Source of the DNA: Variovorax sp. S12S4
GTDB lineage: Bacteria > Pseudomonadota > Gammaproteobacteria > Burkholderiales > Burkholderiaceae_C
Direction: 5' to 3'
DNA: 64,000 bases
Assembly: GCF_023195515.1 (NCBI RefSeq)
Contig: NZ_JALPKR020000002.1
Coordinates: 1,713,001-1,777,000 of the forward strand
In this document: positions 26,275-35,321 of the stretch, in pieces
Position numbering within the stretch: position 1 is the stretch's first letter
Layout: every line of letters begins with the position of its first letter
Translations under genes and position numbers: made by a program
The notes under the pieces: model-generated
Database searches by the model: none
The model's input: only the letters and a program-made list of their open reading frames with translations
What the model was told of the DNA's origin: nothing

Positions 26275-27065
26275 CGGCCGCTCCACTGCGGCTTGCGCTT
26301 TTCGCGAAAGGCGAGCTGGCCCTCCGCCGCGTCTTCGGTCAGTGCAAAGAGGCCGATCTGGCTTTCGGTGAACGCCATCGATTCCTCGAAGGCCATCGCT
26401 TCGATTTTCTTCATGGTGTACAGGCCGCGCCGCATGGCGGCGGGCGACTTGTCGAGCAGGCGGCCGAGCAGCCAGTCGACCGTTGCATCGAGGTCGTCGC
26501 TCACGTGGTTGACCAGCCGGTACTCGAGCGCCTGTGCGGCGGTGATCGGTTCGCCGGTGATGCACATCTCGGCCAGCACGCGACGCGGCAGCAGGTTGCC
26601 GAGCACGCTGAGCACCTGCGCGGGAAAGAGGCCGACCTTGACCTCGGGAAGCCCGAACACGGCCTGGCTGCTGGCCACGGCCATGTCGCACATGCCCATG
26701 ATCCCCATGCCGCCCGCCATGCAGGCGCCGTTGACGCGCGCGATCAGGGGCACAGTCGATTGGCGTGCCTGGCGAAAGAGGTTCGCAAAGCCCTGGTGAG
26801 GCTCCGCATAGTCGAACTTGAAGGAGGTGCCGCTCTGCAGGTCGGCGCCGGCGCAGAAGGCGCGCGTGCCGCTGCCGGTAATGACGACGGCGCGCACCGC
26901 GCGGTCCTGGTTGGCGCGCGCCAGTGCATTCGACATTGCGGAGAGCACGCCCGCGCTGATGGCGTTGCGGCGCTCTTCGCGATCGATGGTGAGCCACATC
27001 ACGGGCCCGCGCATCTCCTCGCGCACCTCCTCGCGCAGTTTTGGGGCTGAAGGGGCTTCGGCCAT
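26271..27065 (-). CDS. Enoyl-CoA hydratase/isomerase family protein
   Basis: A 264-residue crotonase-fold protein from ATG 27065 with AAGGAC upstream; a longer frame to 27188 lacks support. The CoA-binding motif is TGSGTRAFCAGADLQSG and the oxyanion loop is NGACMAGGMGIMGMCDMAVA. GLPEVKVGLFP follows. The catalytic Glu pair is partly kept. It sits directly before the AtuA-like gene (4-base overlap), as hydratases of the atu/liu type do. The substrate is probably a branched or terpenoid acyl-CoA, by context only. Confidence 0.85.
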   Translation of the reverse strand: MAEAPSAPKLREEVREEMRGPVMWLTIDREERRNAISAGVLSAMSNALARANQDRAVRAVVITGSGTRAFCAGADLQSGTSFKFDYAEPHQGFANLFRQARQSTVPLIARVNGACMAGGMGIMGMCDMAVASSQAVFGLPEVKVGLFPAQVLSVLGNLLPRRVLAEMCITGEPITAAQALEYRLVNHVSDDLDATVDWLLGRLLDKSPAAMRRGLYTMKKIEAMAFEESMAFTESQIGLFALTEDAAEGQLAFREKRKPQWSGR

Positions 27066-27116
27066 CGTTCGGGTCCTTCGCTGCAAGGTCTGGAATTCGA
27101 CCCCTAGCGTGGCCCG

Positions 27117-27141
27117 AAAAAAAGCCGCAACATGCGGCTTG
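27117..27141 (-). terminator. Rho-independent terminator after the glutathione transferase gene
   Basis: Read on the minus strand, AAGCCGCA-TGT-TGCGGCTT forms an 8-bp hairpin directly followed by a run of eight T (plus-strand A8 at 27117-27124). It lies 69 bases after the gst stop and before the enoyl-CoA hydratase gene, so it separates the two transcription units. Confidence 0.85.
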
Positions 27142-27209
27142 TGGCTGAAGCGGCCCGGGTTTTCCCTAGAGGGGCGGACCGCTTGCATGCGCGTTCTGGG
27201 CGCTTCTTC

Positions 27210-27818
27210 TTACTTCAGCAGGCCTTCGGCCTTCATCGCCTCCTGAACGGCGGGGCGGGCAGCAACACGCGCGTGCCATGCCTGCACATTGGCGAAGTCC
27301 GAAATGTTCACCCCGGTGGGCTTGGCCCAGTTGGTCACGGTGAACAGGTAGCCGTCGGCCACGCTGAAGTGGTCGCCCATCAGGTACTGCTTGTCGGCGA
27401 GCTGGCCGTCGAGCCACTGGTAGCGCGACTTGAGTTTGTCCTTGAAGATGGTCTTGGCTTCTTCGGGCATGGCCGAGTTGAACAGCGGGCTGTAGCCCTT
27501 GTGCATTTCGGTGCCGATGAAGGTCAGCCACTCTTGCAGGCGATAGCGCTGCAGCGTGCCGGCGGCCGGCGCGAGGTTCTTGGTGGGCGCGAGATCGGCA
27601 ATGTACTGGACGATGGCCGGGCCTTCGCGCAGGCGCGTGCCGTCGTCGAGCTCGAGCAGCGGCACATAGCCGAGCGGGTTGATGCCGTAGTAGTCGGTGC
27701 CGTCCTGAAGCTTGTGGCTCTTGGTGCTGGCCAGCACGGGTTCGAAGGCGAGGCCGGCTTCGTGCAGCGCGATGTGGGGCGAGAGCGAGCAGGCGCCGGG
27801 CGAGTAATACAGCTTCAT
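27210..27818 (-). CDS. gstA: Glutathione S-transferase (GstA-like, beta class)
   Basis: A 202-residue enzyme from ATG 27818, with GGAG before it. The N-terminal thioredoxin-like domain has MKLYYSPGACSLSPHIALHE with the beta-class catalytic Cys (residue 10). The glutathione-site motif is GYVPLLELDDG. The all-helical C-terminal domain has FSVADGYLFTVTNW. It conjugates glutathione to electrophiles. It has its own terminator downstream and no operon partner. Confidence 0.9.
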   Translation of the reverse strand: MKLYYSPGACSLSPHIALHEAGLAFEPVLASTKSHKLQDGTDYYGINPLGYVPLLELDDGTRLREGPAIVQYIADLAPTKNLAPAAGTLQRYRLQEWLTFIGTEMHKGYSPLFNSAMPEEAKTIFKDKLKSRYQWLDGQLADKQYLMGDHFSVADGYLFTVTNWAKPTGVNISDFANVQAWHARVAARPAVQEAMKAEGLLK

Positions 27819-27996
27819 GCGAGGAATCTCCGAAGGATGTGGATAGCGAAAAGATCTTTGGACCGCCTGCATGCTAGCGGGTTTCACGGTGCGCGTTTTG
27901 TCCTACGGCTGCTCGCGCGCGCCGACTATCGGTGCGGCGGCGGGCCCTTTCTAAGCTCGCCGCAACGGTGGGGTGGCCCACCACAAGGAGTTTCAG

Positions 27997-28182
27997 ATGT
28001 TGAAGTACGCGATCATCTTTGCGGTCATCTCGCTGGTGGCCGGTGTCCTGGGCTTCGGCGGCGTTGCTGCCGGCGCGGCCGGTATTGCCAAGCTGCTGTT
28101 CGGCCTGTTCCTGGTGCTGGCGGTGATCTTCGTGGTTCTTGCGGCGCTGGGAATCGGGGCAGTCAAAAAGGCAATCGATTGA
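27997..28182 (+). CDS. DUF1328 (YtjA) small membrane protein
   Basis: A 61-residue protein from ATG 27997, with AAGGAG before it. Two glycine-rich membrane helices (about 5-24 and 33-55) are followed by a short KKAID end, the YtjA/DUF1328 pattern. These proteins are abundant stress-linked membrane proteins without known function. It stands alone. Confidence 0.88.
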   Translation: MLKYAIIFAVISLVAGVLGFGGVAAGAAGIAKLLFGLFLVLAVIFVVLAALGIGAVKKAID

Positions 28183-28364
28183 TGCACGGCCTTGTTCCGC
28201 GGTGGCCGCGCGCGCGTCCGTTGGGCGTACTGCTGCAGAGCCCGGCCCACCGCGTGATGCGGGTGCTGCTGGTGACGCAAACGCACTGGCAGCTTCCTGA
28301 GCACCGCTCGCGCCGCCGGCGCGCCTGAACCCCGATCGACAACAACAAACCATCCAAGGCGCGC

Positions 28365-29252
28365 ATGCACATCTCCCACATCGAGGCGGAACTCGGCTAC
28401 GAAGTCAGCGCGCCCGCGCACATGCAGCTCAACATCGAGGCTGCGCAGGCGGGCTCGCAAGCCGTGATCAGCGAAGCGCTGACCATCGAGCCACCGACCG
28501 AAGTGCAGGTGTATTGCGACGAGTCGAGCGGCAACCGCTTCGTGCGCTTCGATGCACGGCCCGGCCCGCTGAAGATCCGCTACAAGGCGACCGTGCAGCG
28601 CAGGCAGGTCGACGTGCCGCTCGATCTGCAGGAGGTGCCGGTCAACGAGGTGCCGAACGAAATACTCCACCACATGATGCCGTCGCGTTACTGCGAGTCG
28701 GACCTGATGTCGCGCTGCGCGCAGCAGCTCTTTGGCGATCTCGCGCCGGGCATCGGCCGGGTGCAGGCCATCGTCGACTGGATTCACGACAGCATCACCT
28801 ACGAGCCGGGCAGCAGCGACTCGACAACGACGGCGCGCGAAGTGTTCGTGGAACGCGCCGGCGTTTGCCGCGACTTTGCGCACCTGGGCATTACCTTCTG
28901 CCGCGCGTTGAACATTCCGGCGCGGCTGGTGGTGGGCTACGTGTGGTTCGACGAACCGCCGCAGGATTTTCACGCCGTCTTCGAAGCCTGGCTTGGCGGA
29001 CGATGGGTGCTGTTCGACCCGACCCGCATGGCGCCGGTCGACCGGCTGGTGCGGGTGGGCACGGGGCGCGACGCCAAGGACGTGGCCTTTTGCACGATAT
29101 TCGGCGCGGTGGCCATGACGGGCAAGACGCTGGTGATTCGCGAACTGCAGGACGAGAGCGTGGCGCCGCCAGCCGAGCCCGAGCCCACGGGCGCTCTGGT
29201 GGGCATCGAAAAGCCGGTGCCTGTCGTGGAACTGGCTGCCGCAGCCGATTAG
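28365..29252 (+). CDS. Transglutaminase-like family protein
   Basis: A 295-residue cytoplasmic protein. The N-terminal part is a beta-sandwich-like domain with CVYDE-type segments. The transglutaminase-core domain has the triad Cys168 (RAGVCRDFAH), His203 (QDFHAVFEAW) and Asp218 (VLFDPTR). Relatives act as proteases or amidases rather than cross-linkers. No signal peptide is visible. The gene is single; upstream (28183-28364) I see nothing but a weak short reading frame. Confidence 0.88.
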   Translation: MHISHIEAELGYEVSAPAHMQLNIEAAQAGSQAVISEALTIEPPTEVQVYCDESSGNRFVRFDARPGPLKIRYKATVQRRQVDVPLDLQEVPVNEVPNEILHHMMPSRYCESDLMSRCAQQLFGDLAPGIGRVQAIVDWIHDSITYEPGSSDSTTTAREVFVERAGVCRDFAHLGITFCRALNIPARLVVGYVWFDEPPQDFHAVFEAWLGGRWVLFDPTRMAPVDRLVRVGTGRDAKDVAFCTIFGAVAMTGKTLVIRELQDESVAPPAEPEPTGALVGIEKPVPVVELAAAAD

Positions 29253-29275
29253 GCCTGATGCAGTCTTGTTGTGAT

Positions 29276-29292
29276 GCTATCAAATAGATAGC
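29276..29292. repeat. Short palindrome GCTATC-AAATA-GATAGC
   Basis: The gap before mnmG contains GCTATC (29276-29281), AAATA and GATAGC (29287-29292), a perfect 6-bp inverted repeat. A weaker copy (CTATC...GATAG, 1663-1677) lies inside the transglycosylase gene. Palindromes with this core are frequent between genes in Comamonadaceae as far as I recall. A terminator role is not supported because no T-run follows. Confidence 0.45.
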
Positions 29293-29430
29293 AATCAAAT
29301 GGTTGCTGGAACGATATCCGGGCGTTTTTAGGGCAATTAACCACGTTGCCCCCATTCCGGGCGCAAAGCGGCCCCCGATTAAAATTGGTGCCCCCTTTGC
29401 GCAGCGCACGCGTCAGTGCGCCCCTCTCTC

Positions 29431-31388
29431 ATGCTGTATCCCGAAGAATTCGATGTCATCGTCGTTGGCGGTGGCCATGCCGGCACTGAAGCCGCGCTTG
29501 CTGCTGCCCGCATGGGCGCGAAGACGCTGCTGCTCTCCCACAACATCGAGACGCTGGGGCAGATGAGCTGCAATCCGTCGATCGGCGGCATCGGCAAGGG
29601 GCACCTGGTGAAAGAGGTCGATGCGCTGGGCGGCGCGATGGCCATTGCAACCGACGAGGCGGGTATCCAGTTTCGCATTCTCAATTCGAGCAAGGGCCCG
29701 GCCGTTCGCGCGACCCGCGCGCAGGCCGACCGTGTCTTGTACAAGGCCGCGATTCGCCGCCGCCTGGAGAACCAGCCGAACCTGAGCCTGTTTCAGCAAG
29801 CGGTAGACGACCTGATGGTGGAAGGCGACCGGGTGGTGGGCGCGGTCACGCAGGTGGGCATTGCATTTCGCGCACGCACCGTGGTGCTCACCGCCGGGAC
29901 TTTTCTCGACGGCCGCATTCACGTCGGCCTCGACAACTACCAGGCCGGGCGCGCGGGCGACCCCCGGCCATCAGCCTGTCGGCGCGGCTCAAGGAACTGA
30001 AGCTGCCCCAGGGCCGCCTCAAGACCGGCACGCCGCCGCGGCTCGACGGCCGCACCATCGACTTTTCGAAGTGCACCGAACAACCGGGCGACGGCATGCC
30101 GGGCGGGGCAGGGCCGATGCCGGTGTTCAGCTTCATGGGCAGGGTCGACATGCACCCGCAGCAAATGGCCTGCTGGATCACGCACACCAACGAGCGCACG
30201 CACGACATCATCCGCTCCGGCTTCGACCGCAGCCCGATGTTCACGGGCAAGATCGACGGCGTCGGCCCGCGCTACTGCCCGAGCGTGGAAGACAAGATCA
30301 ACCGCTTTGCCGACAAGGAAAGCCACCAGATCTTTCTCGAGCCCGAAGGCCTGACGACCAACGAGTACTACCCGAACGGGATTTCGACCAGCTTGCCGTT
30401 CGACATTCAGTACCAGCTCGTTCGCTCGATGCCGGGCCTGGAGAACGCCCATATCCTGCGGCCGGGCTATGCCATCGAGTACGACTACTTCGATCCGCGC
30501 GAGCTCAAGAGCAGCTTCGAGACCCGGGCCATCAAGGGCCTCTTCTTTGCCGGCCAGATCAACGGGACCACCGGCTACGAAGAGGCCGCGGCCCAAGGTT
30601 TGTTTGCCGGCATCAACGCTGCGCTTCAATGCCGGGGTGAGGACGCTTGGCTGCCGCGCCGCGATGAAGCCTACCTGGGCGTGCTGGTTGACGACCTGAT
30701 TACCAAGGGTGTGACCGAGCCGTACCGCATGTTTACCAGCCGAGCGGAGTTCCGGCTGCAGCTGCGCGAAGACAACGCCGACATGCGCCTGACCGAAGCA
30801 GGGCGCAAGCTCGGGTTGGTGGGCGACGAGCAATGGGATGCTTTCAGCCGGAAGCGCGATGCTGTTTCACGTGAAACACAACGGCTCAAATCGATTTGGG
30901 TGAACCCGCGCAACCTGCCAGCGGCGGAGTCGGAGCGCGTGTTGGGCAAGGCCATCGAGCACGAATACAACTTGGCCGATCTGCTGCGCCGGCCCGATGT
31001 GAGCTATCAAACCCTGATGTCGCTGGACGGTGGAAAGTACAGCGCAGCCTCGGCGCTCAGCGAAACCGAGATCGAGCAGATCGAGATTTCGGCCAAGTAT
31101 TCCGGCTACATCGAGCGGCAGCACGACGAAGTAGAGCGCGCCGCGCACTTCGAGAACCTGCGGCTGCCGGCGGATTTCGACTACAGCCAGGTCAAGGCTC
31201 TGAGCTTCGAGGTTCGCCAGAAGCTCGACAAGCACCGGCCCGAAACGCTGGGCTTGGCTTCGCGCATCTCGGGCGTGACGCCTGCCGCAATTTCCCTGTT
31301 GATGATCCATCTGCGAAAGGGCGGCCACAAGGCGTTCAACCGCGACGCCGCCACGGAAGCGACCGCAGAATCGCAACCCGCCCGATGA
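29431..31388 (+). pseudogene. mnmG: tRNA uridine-5-carboxymethylaminomethyl modification enzyme MnmG, frameshifted
   Basis: The protein begins [20 protein letters not shown] with the FAD-binding GxGxxG and reads to [10 protein letters not shown]. It then continues in another frame with [18 protein letters not shown] and on to the stop at 31388. The break is at five C (29961-29965); six C give GDPPAISLS, the conserved MnmG sequence, and a protein of about 652 residues. MnmG with MnmE adds carboxymethylaminomethyl to U34 of tRNAs and is nearly invariant in bacteria, so a real null mutation is unlikely and this looks like a base missing from the assembly. It overlaps rsmG by 4 bases and contains a parS site. 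A GTG at 29416 is a less likely start. Confidence 0.92.
30863..30878. promoter_or_regulatory. parS centromere-like site inside mnmG
   Basis: The 16-bp sequence TGTTTCACGTGAAACA is the perfect consensus palindrome bound by ParB. It lies inside the mnmG reading frame, encoding VSRET there. parA and parB are 2-4 kb downstream. It should nucleate ParB spreading for chromosome segregation. Confidence 0.93.
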
Positions 31389-32026
31389 GCGCGCCCATCG
31401 AAACGCTGCGCCAAGGCGCGGCAGCCCTGGGCACCGCTTTGTCCGATAAGCAGGCGGAGCAGCTGCTGGCGTACGGCACGCTCATGCTCAAGTGGAACAA
31501 GGTCTACAACCTGACGGCCCTGCGCGACCCGGCCAGCGTGTTGACGCACCATCTGCTCGACAGCTTGGCAGCGGTAGCCCCGCTGCAGCGGGAGTGGGCA
31601 GGGAAGGGGAGGCTTCTCGATGTCGGATCTGGCGGCGGATTGCCCGGCGTGGTGATCGCCATCATGCGGCCCGATCTCGATGTGAGCTGCCTCGATGCCG
31701 TCGCCAAGAAGGCGGCCTTCGTTCAACAGGTGGCTGCCGAACTTGAACTGCCCAATCTGCGCGGCCTTCACGCGCGGGTCGAATCGCTCACCGGCAGCTA
31801 CGAAATCATCAGTTCCCGCGCCTTCGCTTCGCTCCCGGATTTCTTCAACGGATCGAAACACCTGTTCGCGCCCGGCGGCGTCTGGCTGGCCATGAAAGGC
31901 AAGGTACCGAGCGATGAACTGGCCGTGCTGCCCCAAGGCGTCGCAGTGTTTCACGTGGAACAACTGACCGTCCCGGGCTTGGACGCCGAGCGCTGCATCG
32001 TCTGGGCGCGCAAAGAAACCGCCTGA
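31385..32026 (+). CDS. rsmG: 16S rRNA m7G527 methyltransferase RsmG
   Basis: A 213-residue SAM-dependent enzyme. ATG 31385 overlaps the mnmG stop (ATGA), as in most bacteria. The fold has [20 protein letters not shown], the SAM motif [14 protein letters not shown] and the C-terminal [16 protein letters not shown]. It methylates N7 of G527 in 16S rRNA; its loss gives low-level streptomycin resistance. A second parS site lies within its coding region. Confidence 0.94.
   Translation: MSAPIETLRQGAAALGTALSDKQAEQLLAYGTLMLKWNKVYNLTALRDPASVLTHHLLDSLAAVAPLQREWAGKGRLLDVGSGGGLPGVVIAIMRPDLDVSCLDAVAKKAAFVQQVAAELELPNLRGLHARVESLTGSYEIISSRAFASLPDFFNGSKHLFAPGGVWLAMKGKVPSDELAVLPQGVAVFHVEQLTVPGLDAERCIVWARKETA
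31947..31962. promoter_or_regulatory. parS site, one-base variant, inside rsmG
   Basis: TGTTTCACGTGGAACA differs from the consensus at one position and is a known functional parS form in other bacteria. It lies 1,084 bases after the mnmG site and 801 bases before parA, within the rsmG reading frame (VFHVEQ). Two sites near parAB form a small ParB loading cluster. Confidence 0.85.
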
Positions 32027-32141
32027 ATCGGCAAAAAAGAAGCGGCGACGCCGGTGAAAGCCGGCGCCAAGCGCTCCTCGCGGCACCTGCCTCGCTTAGA
32101 CTCGACGCCTTCCCCTGGCTCTCTTTTTCGAGGCAAATCCC

Positions 32142-32756
32142 ATGTTCGGCATTGCTGACTACGGCGCATTCGTTGTTGCCATCGTCCTTTTTCTCCTGAT
32201 TCCCGGTCCGGGCAACCTGGCGCTGATTACCTCGACCAGCAAAGGCGGAATCCGCGGCGGGCTGGCTGCCACCTTCGGCGTGATCATTGGCGACCAGTTC
32301 CTCATGTGGGCGGCGGTGGCGGGCGTCTCGGCCGTGCTGGCCGCTTACCCGACCGCCTTCGCGGCCGTGCAGTGGCTGGGTGCGGCCTACCTTGCCTGGC
32401 TCGGCTTCAAGATGCTGCTTGCCAAGCCCGGCGCAGCGCCGATTCTCAACATTCGCCCCAGCCACTTCTTGCGCCAGGCGCTGATGATCACCTTGCTCAA
32501 CCCCAAGGCGATCGTGTTCTACATGGCTTTCTTTCCGCTGTTCGTCGATCCGGCGCGCCACCAGGGCGTGGTCACTTTCGGCGCCATGGCAGTAACCATT
32601 GCCGTGCTCACCTTTCTGTACGGCCTCACGTCCACGCTGCTCACGCACTTTCTGGCCGAACGCATCCGCGCCAATCCGCGCATTTCGGGCGCTCTTGAAA
32701 AGCTCGCGGGTGTCTTTTTGATAGCCTTCGGCGTCAAGCTCGCCATTTCCCGCTGA
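32142..32756 (+). CDS. LysE-family amino-acid exporter
   Basis: A 204-residue membrane protein with about six helices. It starts MFGIADYGAFVVAIVLFLLI and has the LysE/RhtB signature GPGNLALITSTSKGGIRGGL. It exports amino acids or small amines from the cytoplasm. It lies between rsmG and parA, 7 bases before parA, so it is likely co-transcribed with parAB. Confidence 0.9.
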   Translation: MFGIADYGAFVVAIVLFLLIPGPGNLALITSTSKGGIRGGLAATFGVIIGDQFLMWAAVAGVSAVLAAYPTAFAAVQWLGAAYLAWLGFKMLLAKPGAAPILNIRPSHFLRQALMITLLNPKAIVFYMAFFPLFVDPARHQGVVTFGAMAVTIAVLTFLYGLTSTLLTHFLAERIRANPRISGALEKLAGVFLIAFGVKLAISR

Positions 32757-32763
32757 TCTCCAC

Positions 32764-33675
32764 ATGGCCAAGATTTTCTGCATTGCCAACCAGAAGGGCG
32801 GCGTCGGCAAGACCACCACCACCGTCAACCTTGCCGCCGGCTTGGCCAAGGTCGGCCAGCGGGTGCTGATGATCGACCTCGACCCCCAGGGCAATGCAAC
32901 CATGGGTTCGGGCATCGACAAGCGCCAGCTGGAACTCACGGTGTACGACGTGCTGCTCGAATCGGCCTCCGTGGCCGAGGCGCGCGTCAAGGCCGACAAG
33001 CTGGTGGAGGGCGGCTGCGGCTACGACGTGCTGGGCGCCAACCGCGAACTGGCGGGCGCCGAGGTGGAAATGGTGGCACTCGACCGCCGCGAGAAGCGTC
33101 TGCGCACCGCGCTGGCCGCCGTTGGCGCCGAGTACGACTTCGTACTGATCGACTGCCCGCCGAGCCTGAGCCTGCTCACGCTCAACGGCCTGTGCGCCGC
33201 CCATGGCGTGATCGTGCCGATGCAGTGCGAGTACTTCGCGCTCGAAGGGCTGACCGACCTGGTCAACACCATCAAGCAGGTGCACGCCAACCTCAACAAG
33301 AACCTGCAGATCATCGGCCTGCTGCGCGTGATGTTCGATCCGCGCATCACGCTGCAGCAGCAGGTGAGCGAGCAGCTCAAGTCCCACTTCGGCGACAAGG
33401 TGTTCGACACGGTCATTCCTCGCAATGTGCGGCTTGCCGAGGCGCCGAGCTACGGACTGCCCGGCGTGGTGTTCGATCCGGCCGCCCGTGGCAGCCAGGC
33501 CTTCATCGCCTTTGCCAAGGAGCTGGTCGAGAAGATGCCGCCGGCCAGCGCATTCGCCTCCGGCGCGGTGGCGCCGCCCATCGCAGAGGTTGCGCCGGCT
33601 GCTCCCAACCTGGCGATTCCCGAAGACGTGCTGGCACCTGCGGCCGCACCCGACACCAGCGAAAAAAGCATCTGA
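32764..33675 (+). CDS. parA: Chromosome partitioning ATPase ParA
   Basis: A 303-residue P-loop ATPase with the deviant Walker A KGGVGKTTTTVNLA, MIDLDPQGNAT and LIDCPPSLSLLTL (Walker B). It binds DNA nonspecifically and moves ParB-parS complexes. An Ala/Pro-rich C-terminal extension of about 40 residues exceeds the usual Soj/ParA length of about 260. It is followed 42 bases later by a small hydrolase gene and then parB. Confidence 0.93.
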   Translation: MAKIFCIANQKGGVGKTTTTVNLAAGLAKVGQRVLMIDLDPQGNATMGSGIDKRQLELTVYDVLLESASVAEARVKADKLVEGGCGYDVLGANRELAGAEVEMVALDRREKRLRTALAAVGAEYDFVLIDCPPSLSLLTLNGLCAAHGVIVPMQCEYFALEGLTDLVNTIKQVHANLNKNLQIIGLLRVMFDPRITLQQQVSEQLKSHFGDKVFDTVIPRNVRLAEAPSYGLPGVVFDPAARGSQAFIAFAKELVEKMPPASAFASGAVAPPIAEVAPAAPNLAIPEDVLAPAAAPDTSEKSI

Positions 33676-33717
33676 CGCCGTCCATCCAGGACGTGTGCCT
33701 CAAGTTCTTACGAGCAA

Positions 33718-34263
33718 ATGACCATCTCACGCATCCTGTTGCTGCCGGGCTGGCAGAACAGCGGCCCCGGCCATTGGCAAACCCGTTGGGAGTCGCTGTA
33801 TGGCGATCACCGTGTCGAGCAGCATGAGTGGATGCACCCCCTGCGCGGCGACTGGTCCGCGCGGCTTGAGGAAGAAGTGCTGGCCGCGCCCGGCCCGGTG
33901 GCCTTTGCGGCGCACAGCCTGGGTTGCATCCTGGTGGCCGCATGGGCTGCGCATTCGCGCAACACGCACAAGGTGCTCGGGGCGCTGCTGGTCGCGCCCG
34001 GCGACTTGGAACGCGACGATCTGCGCCAGCTGATTCCCGGTTGGGCGCCCATCGTGCGCAAGCCGCTGCCGTTCCCGTCGGTGCTGATTGCCGCCAACGA
34101 CGACCCTTACTGCGACGCCAGGCGCTCGCGCCAGATGGCCGACGACTGGGGCGCGCGCTTTGTCGACACTGGCGCAGGCGGCCATTTGAACGCCGAGTCC
34201 GGCCTGGGCGACTGGCCCGAAGGCCGGCAACTATTGAACGAAATCTCGAAAGACACGCACTGA
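33718..34263 (+). CDS. RBBP9/YdeN-family alpha/beta hydrolase
   Basis: A 181-residue serine hydrolase of the YdeN/RBBP9 type: LLLPGWQNSGPGHWQTRWE at the start, nucleophile Ser in AAHSLGCILVAAW, Asp in ANDDPYCD and His in AGGHLNAESG. Its stop overlaps the parB start by one base (TGATG). The enzyme has no known link with partitioning; the insertion is seen by eye as conserved gene order in Variovorax-like genomes in my memory but was not checked. The substrate is unknown. Confidence 0.88.
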   Translation: MTISRILLLPGWQNSGPGHWQTRWESLYGDHRVEQHEWMHPLRGDWSARLEEEVLAAPGPVAFAAHSLGCILVAAWAAHSRNTHKVLGALLVAPGDLERDDLRQLIPGWAPIVRKPLPFPSVLIAANDDPYCDARRSRQMADDWGARFVDTGAGGHLNAESGLGDWPEGRQLLNEISKDTH

Positions 34264-35213
34264 TGGCGACCAAGAAACCCAAGGGCCTGGGGCGCGGCCT
34301 CGAAGCGCTGCTCGGCCCCACGGCCGCACCCGCCGCCGACAACAACAACGGGACGGAAGAGGGCGCCGCAGCGCAGAACCCGAACACGCTGATGCTCGAC
34401 CAGATGGTGGCCGGCGTTTACCAGCCGCGCACCCGCATGGACGAAGGCGCGCTCTACGAATTGGCCGAGAGCATCAAGGCGCAGGGCATCATGCAGCCGA
34501 TTTTGGTGCGCCGGCTCGACGAGGCATCGGCTGCCGCCAAGAACGCCGAGTACGAAATCATCGCGGGCGAGCGCCGCTTCCGGGCCGCCAAGCTGGCGGG
34601 CCTCGACCGGGTGCCGGTGCTGGTGCGCGACGTGCCCAACGAGGCCGCGGCGGCCATGTCGCTGATCGAGAACATCCAGCGCGAAGACCTCAACCCGCTC
34701 GAAGAAGCCCAAGGCCTGCAACGCCTGGTCTCGGAGTTTGGGCTCACTCACGAAGCTGCGGCACAGGCTGTGGGCCGCTCGCGCAGCGCCGCCAGCAATC
34801 TGCTGCGCCTGTTGAACCTGGCCGAGCCGGCGCAACAGATGCTGATGGCGGGCGACATCGACATGGGCCACGCCCGCGCGCTGCTGTCGCTGGACCGCGG
34901 CACGCAGATCACCGCCGCCAACCAGATCGCCGCCAAGAAAATGTCGGTGCGCGAGGCCGAGTCGCTGGTGAAGCGGCTCGCCGCCGAATTCACGCTCACG
35001 CCGTCGCGCCGCGGCAACGACGGCGAAAAGTCGCGCGACCTGCAGCGTGTGGAAGAAGAACTGGCCGACCTGCTCACCGCCGAGGTCGAGGTCCGCATCA
35101 AGAAGCGCAGCAAGCGTGGCGGCAAGGTCGAGGAGAGCGGGGAACTCGCCATTCACTTCGGCTCCATCGAGGCGCTCAACGGCCTGATCGAACGCATCCG
35201 CCGAACGGCCTAG
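34263..35213 (+). CDS. parB: Chromosome partitioning protein ParB
   Basis: A 316-residue ParB/Spo0J. The N-terminus KPKGLGRGLEALLG is the ParA-interacting sequence. The CTP-binding motifs (VYQPRTRMDEGAL, EIIAGERRFRAAKLAG, SLIENIQREDLNPLEEAQG) are complete. A helix-turn-helix for parS (THEAAAQAVGRSRSAASNLL) and a C-terminal dimerisation domain follow. It should bind the two parS sites upstream in mnmG and rsmG. Confidence 0.94.
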   Translation: MATKKPKGLGRGLEALLGPTAAPAADNNNGTEEGAAAQNPNTLMLDQMVAGVYQPRTRMDEGALYELAESIKAQGIMQPILVRRLDEASAAAKNAEYEIIAGERRFRAAKLAGLDRVPVLVRDVPNEAAAAMSLIENIQREDLNPLEEAQGLQRLVSEFGLTHEAAAQAVGRSRSAASNLLRLLNLAEPAQQMLMAGDIDMGHARALLSLDRGTQITAANQIAAKKMSVREAESLVKRLAAEFTLTPSRRGNDGEKSRDLQRVEEELADLLTAEVEVRIKKRSKRGGKVEESGELAIHFGSIEALNGLIERIRRTA

Positions 35214-35321
35214 CCGGTGGGCCGCGGCTCGGACTTTTGCGTGATTGTTTCTTGCAATCTTTTACGCGTATCCTCTCCGCTGATTTTCAAATCGCAAATC
35301 TCGAGGAGAGGGAGTCCTTTC

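Noticed and set aside
24676..26997. One continuous minus-strand frame through the hydratase and AtuA-like gene
   Set aside because: The part upstream of 26274 is a shadow of the enoyl-CoA hydratase in another frame; the real AtuA-like start overlaps its stop.
28182..28328. Short plus-strand frame after the DUF1328 gene (48 residues)
   Set aside because: It overlaps the stop of the previous gene and has no ribosome site of its own, no domain and Arg-rich composition.
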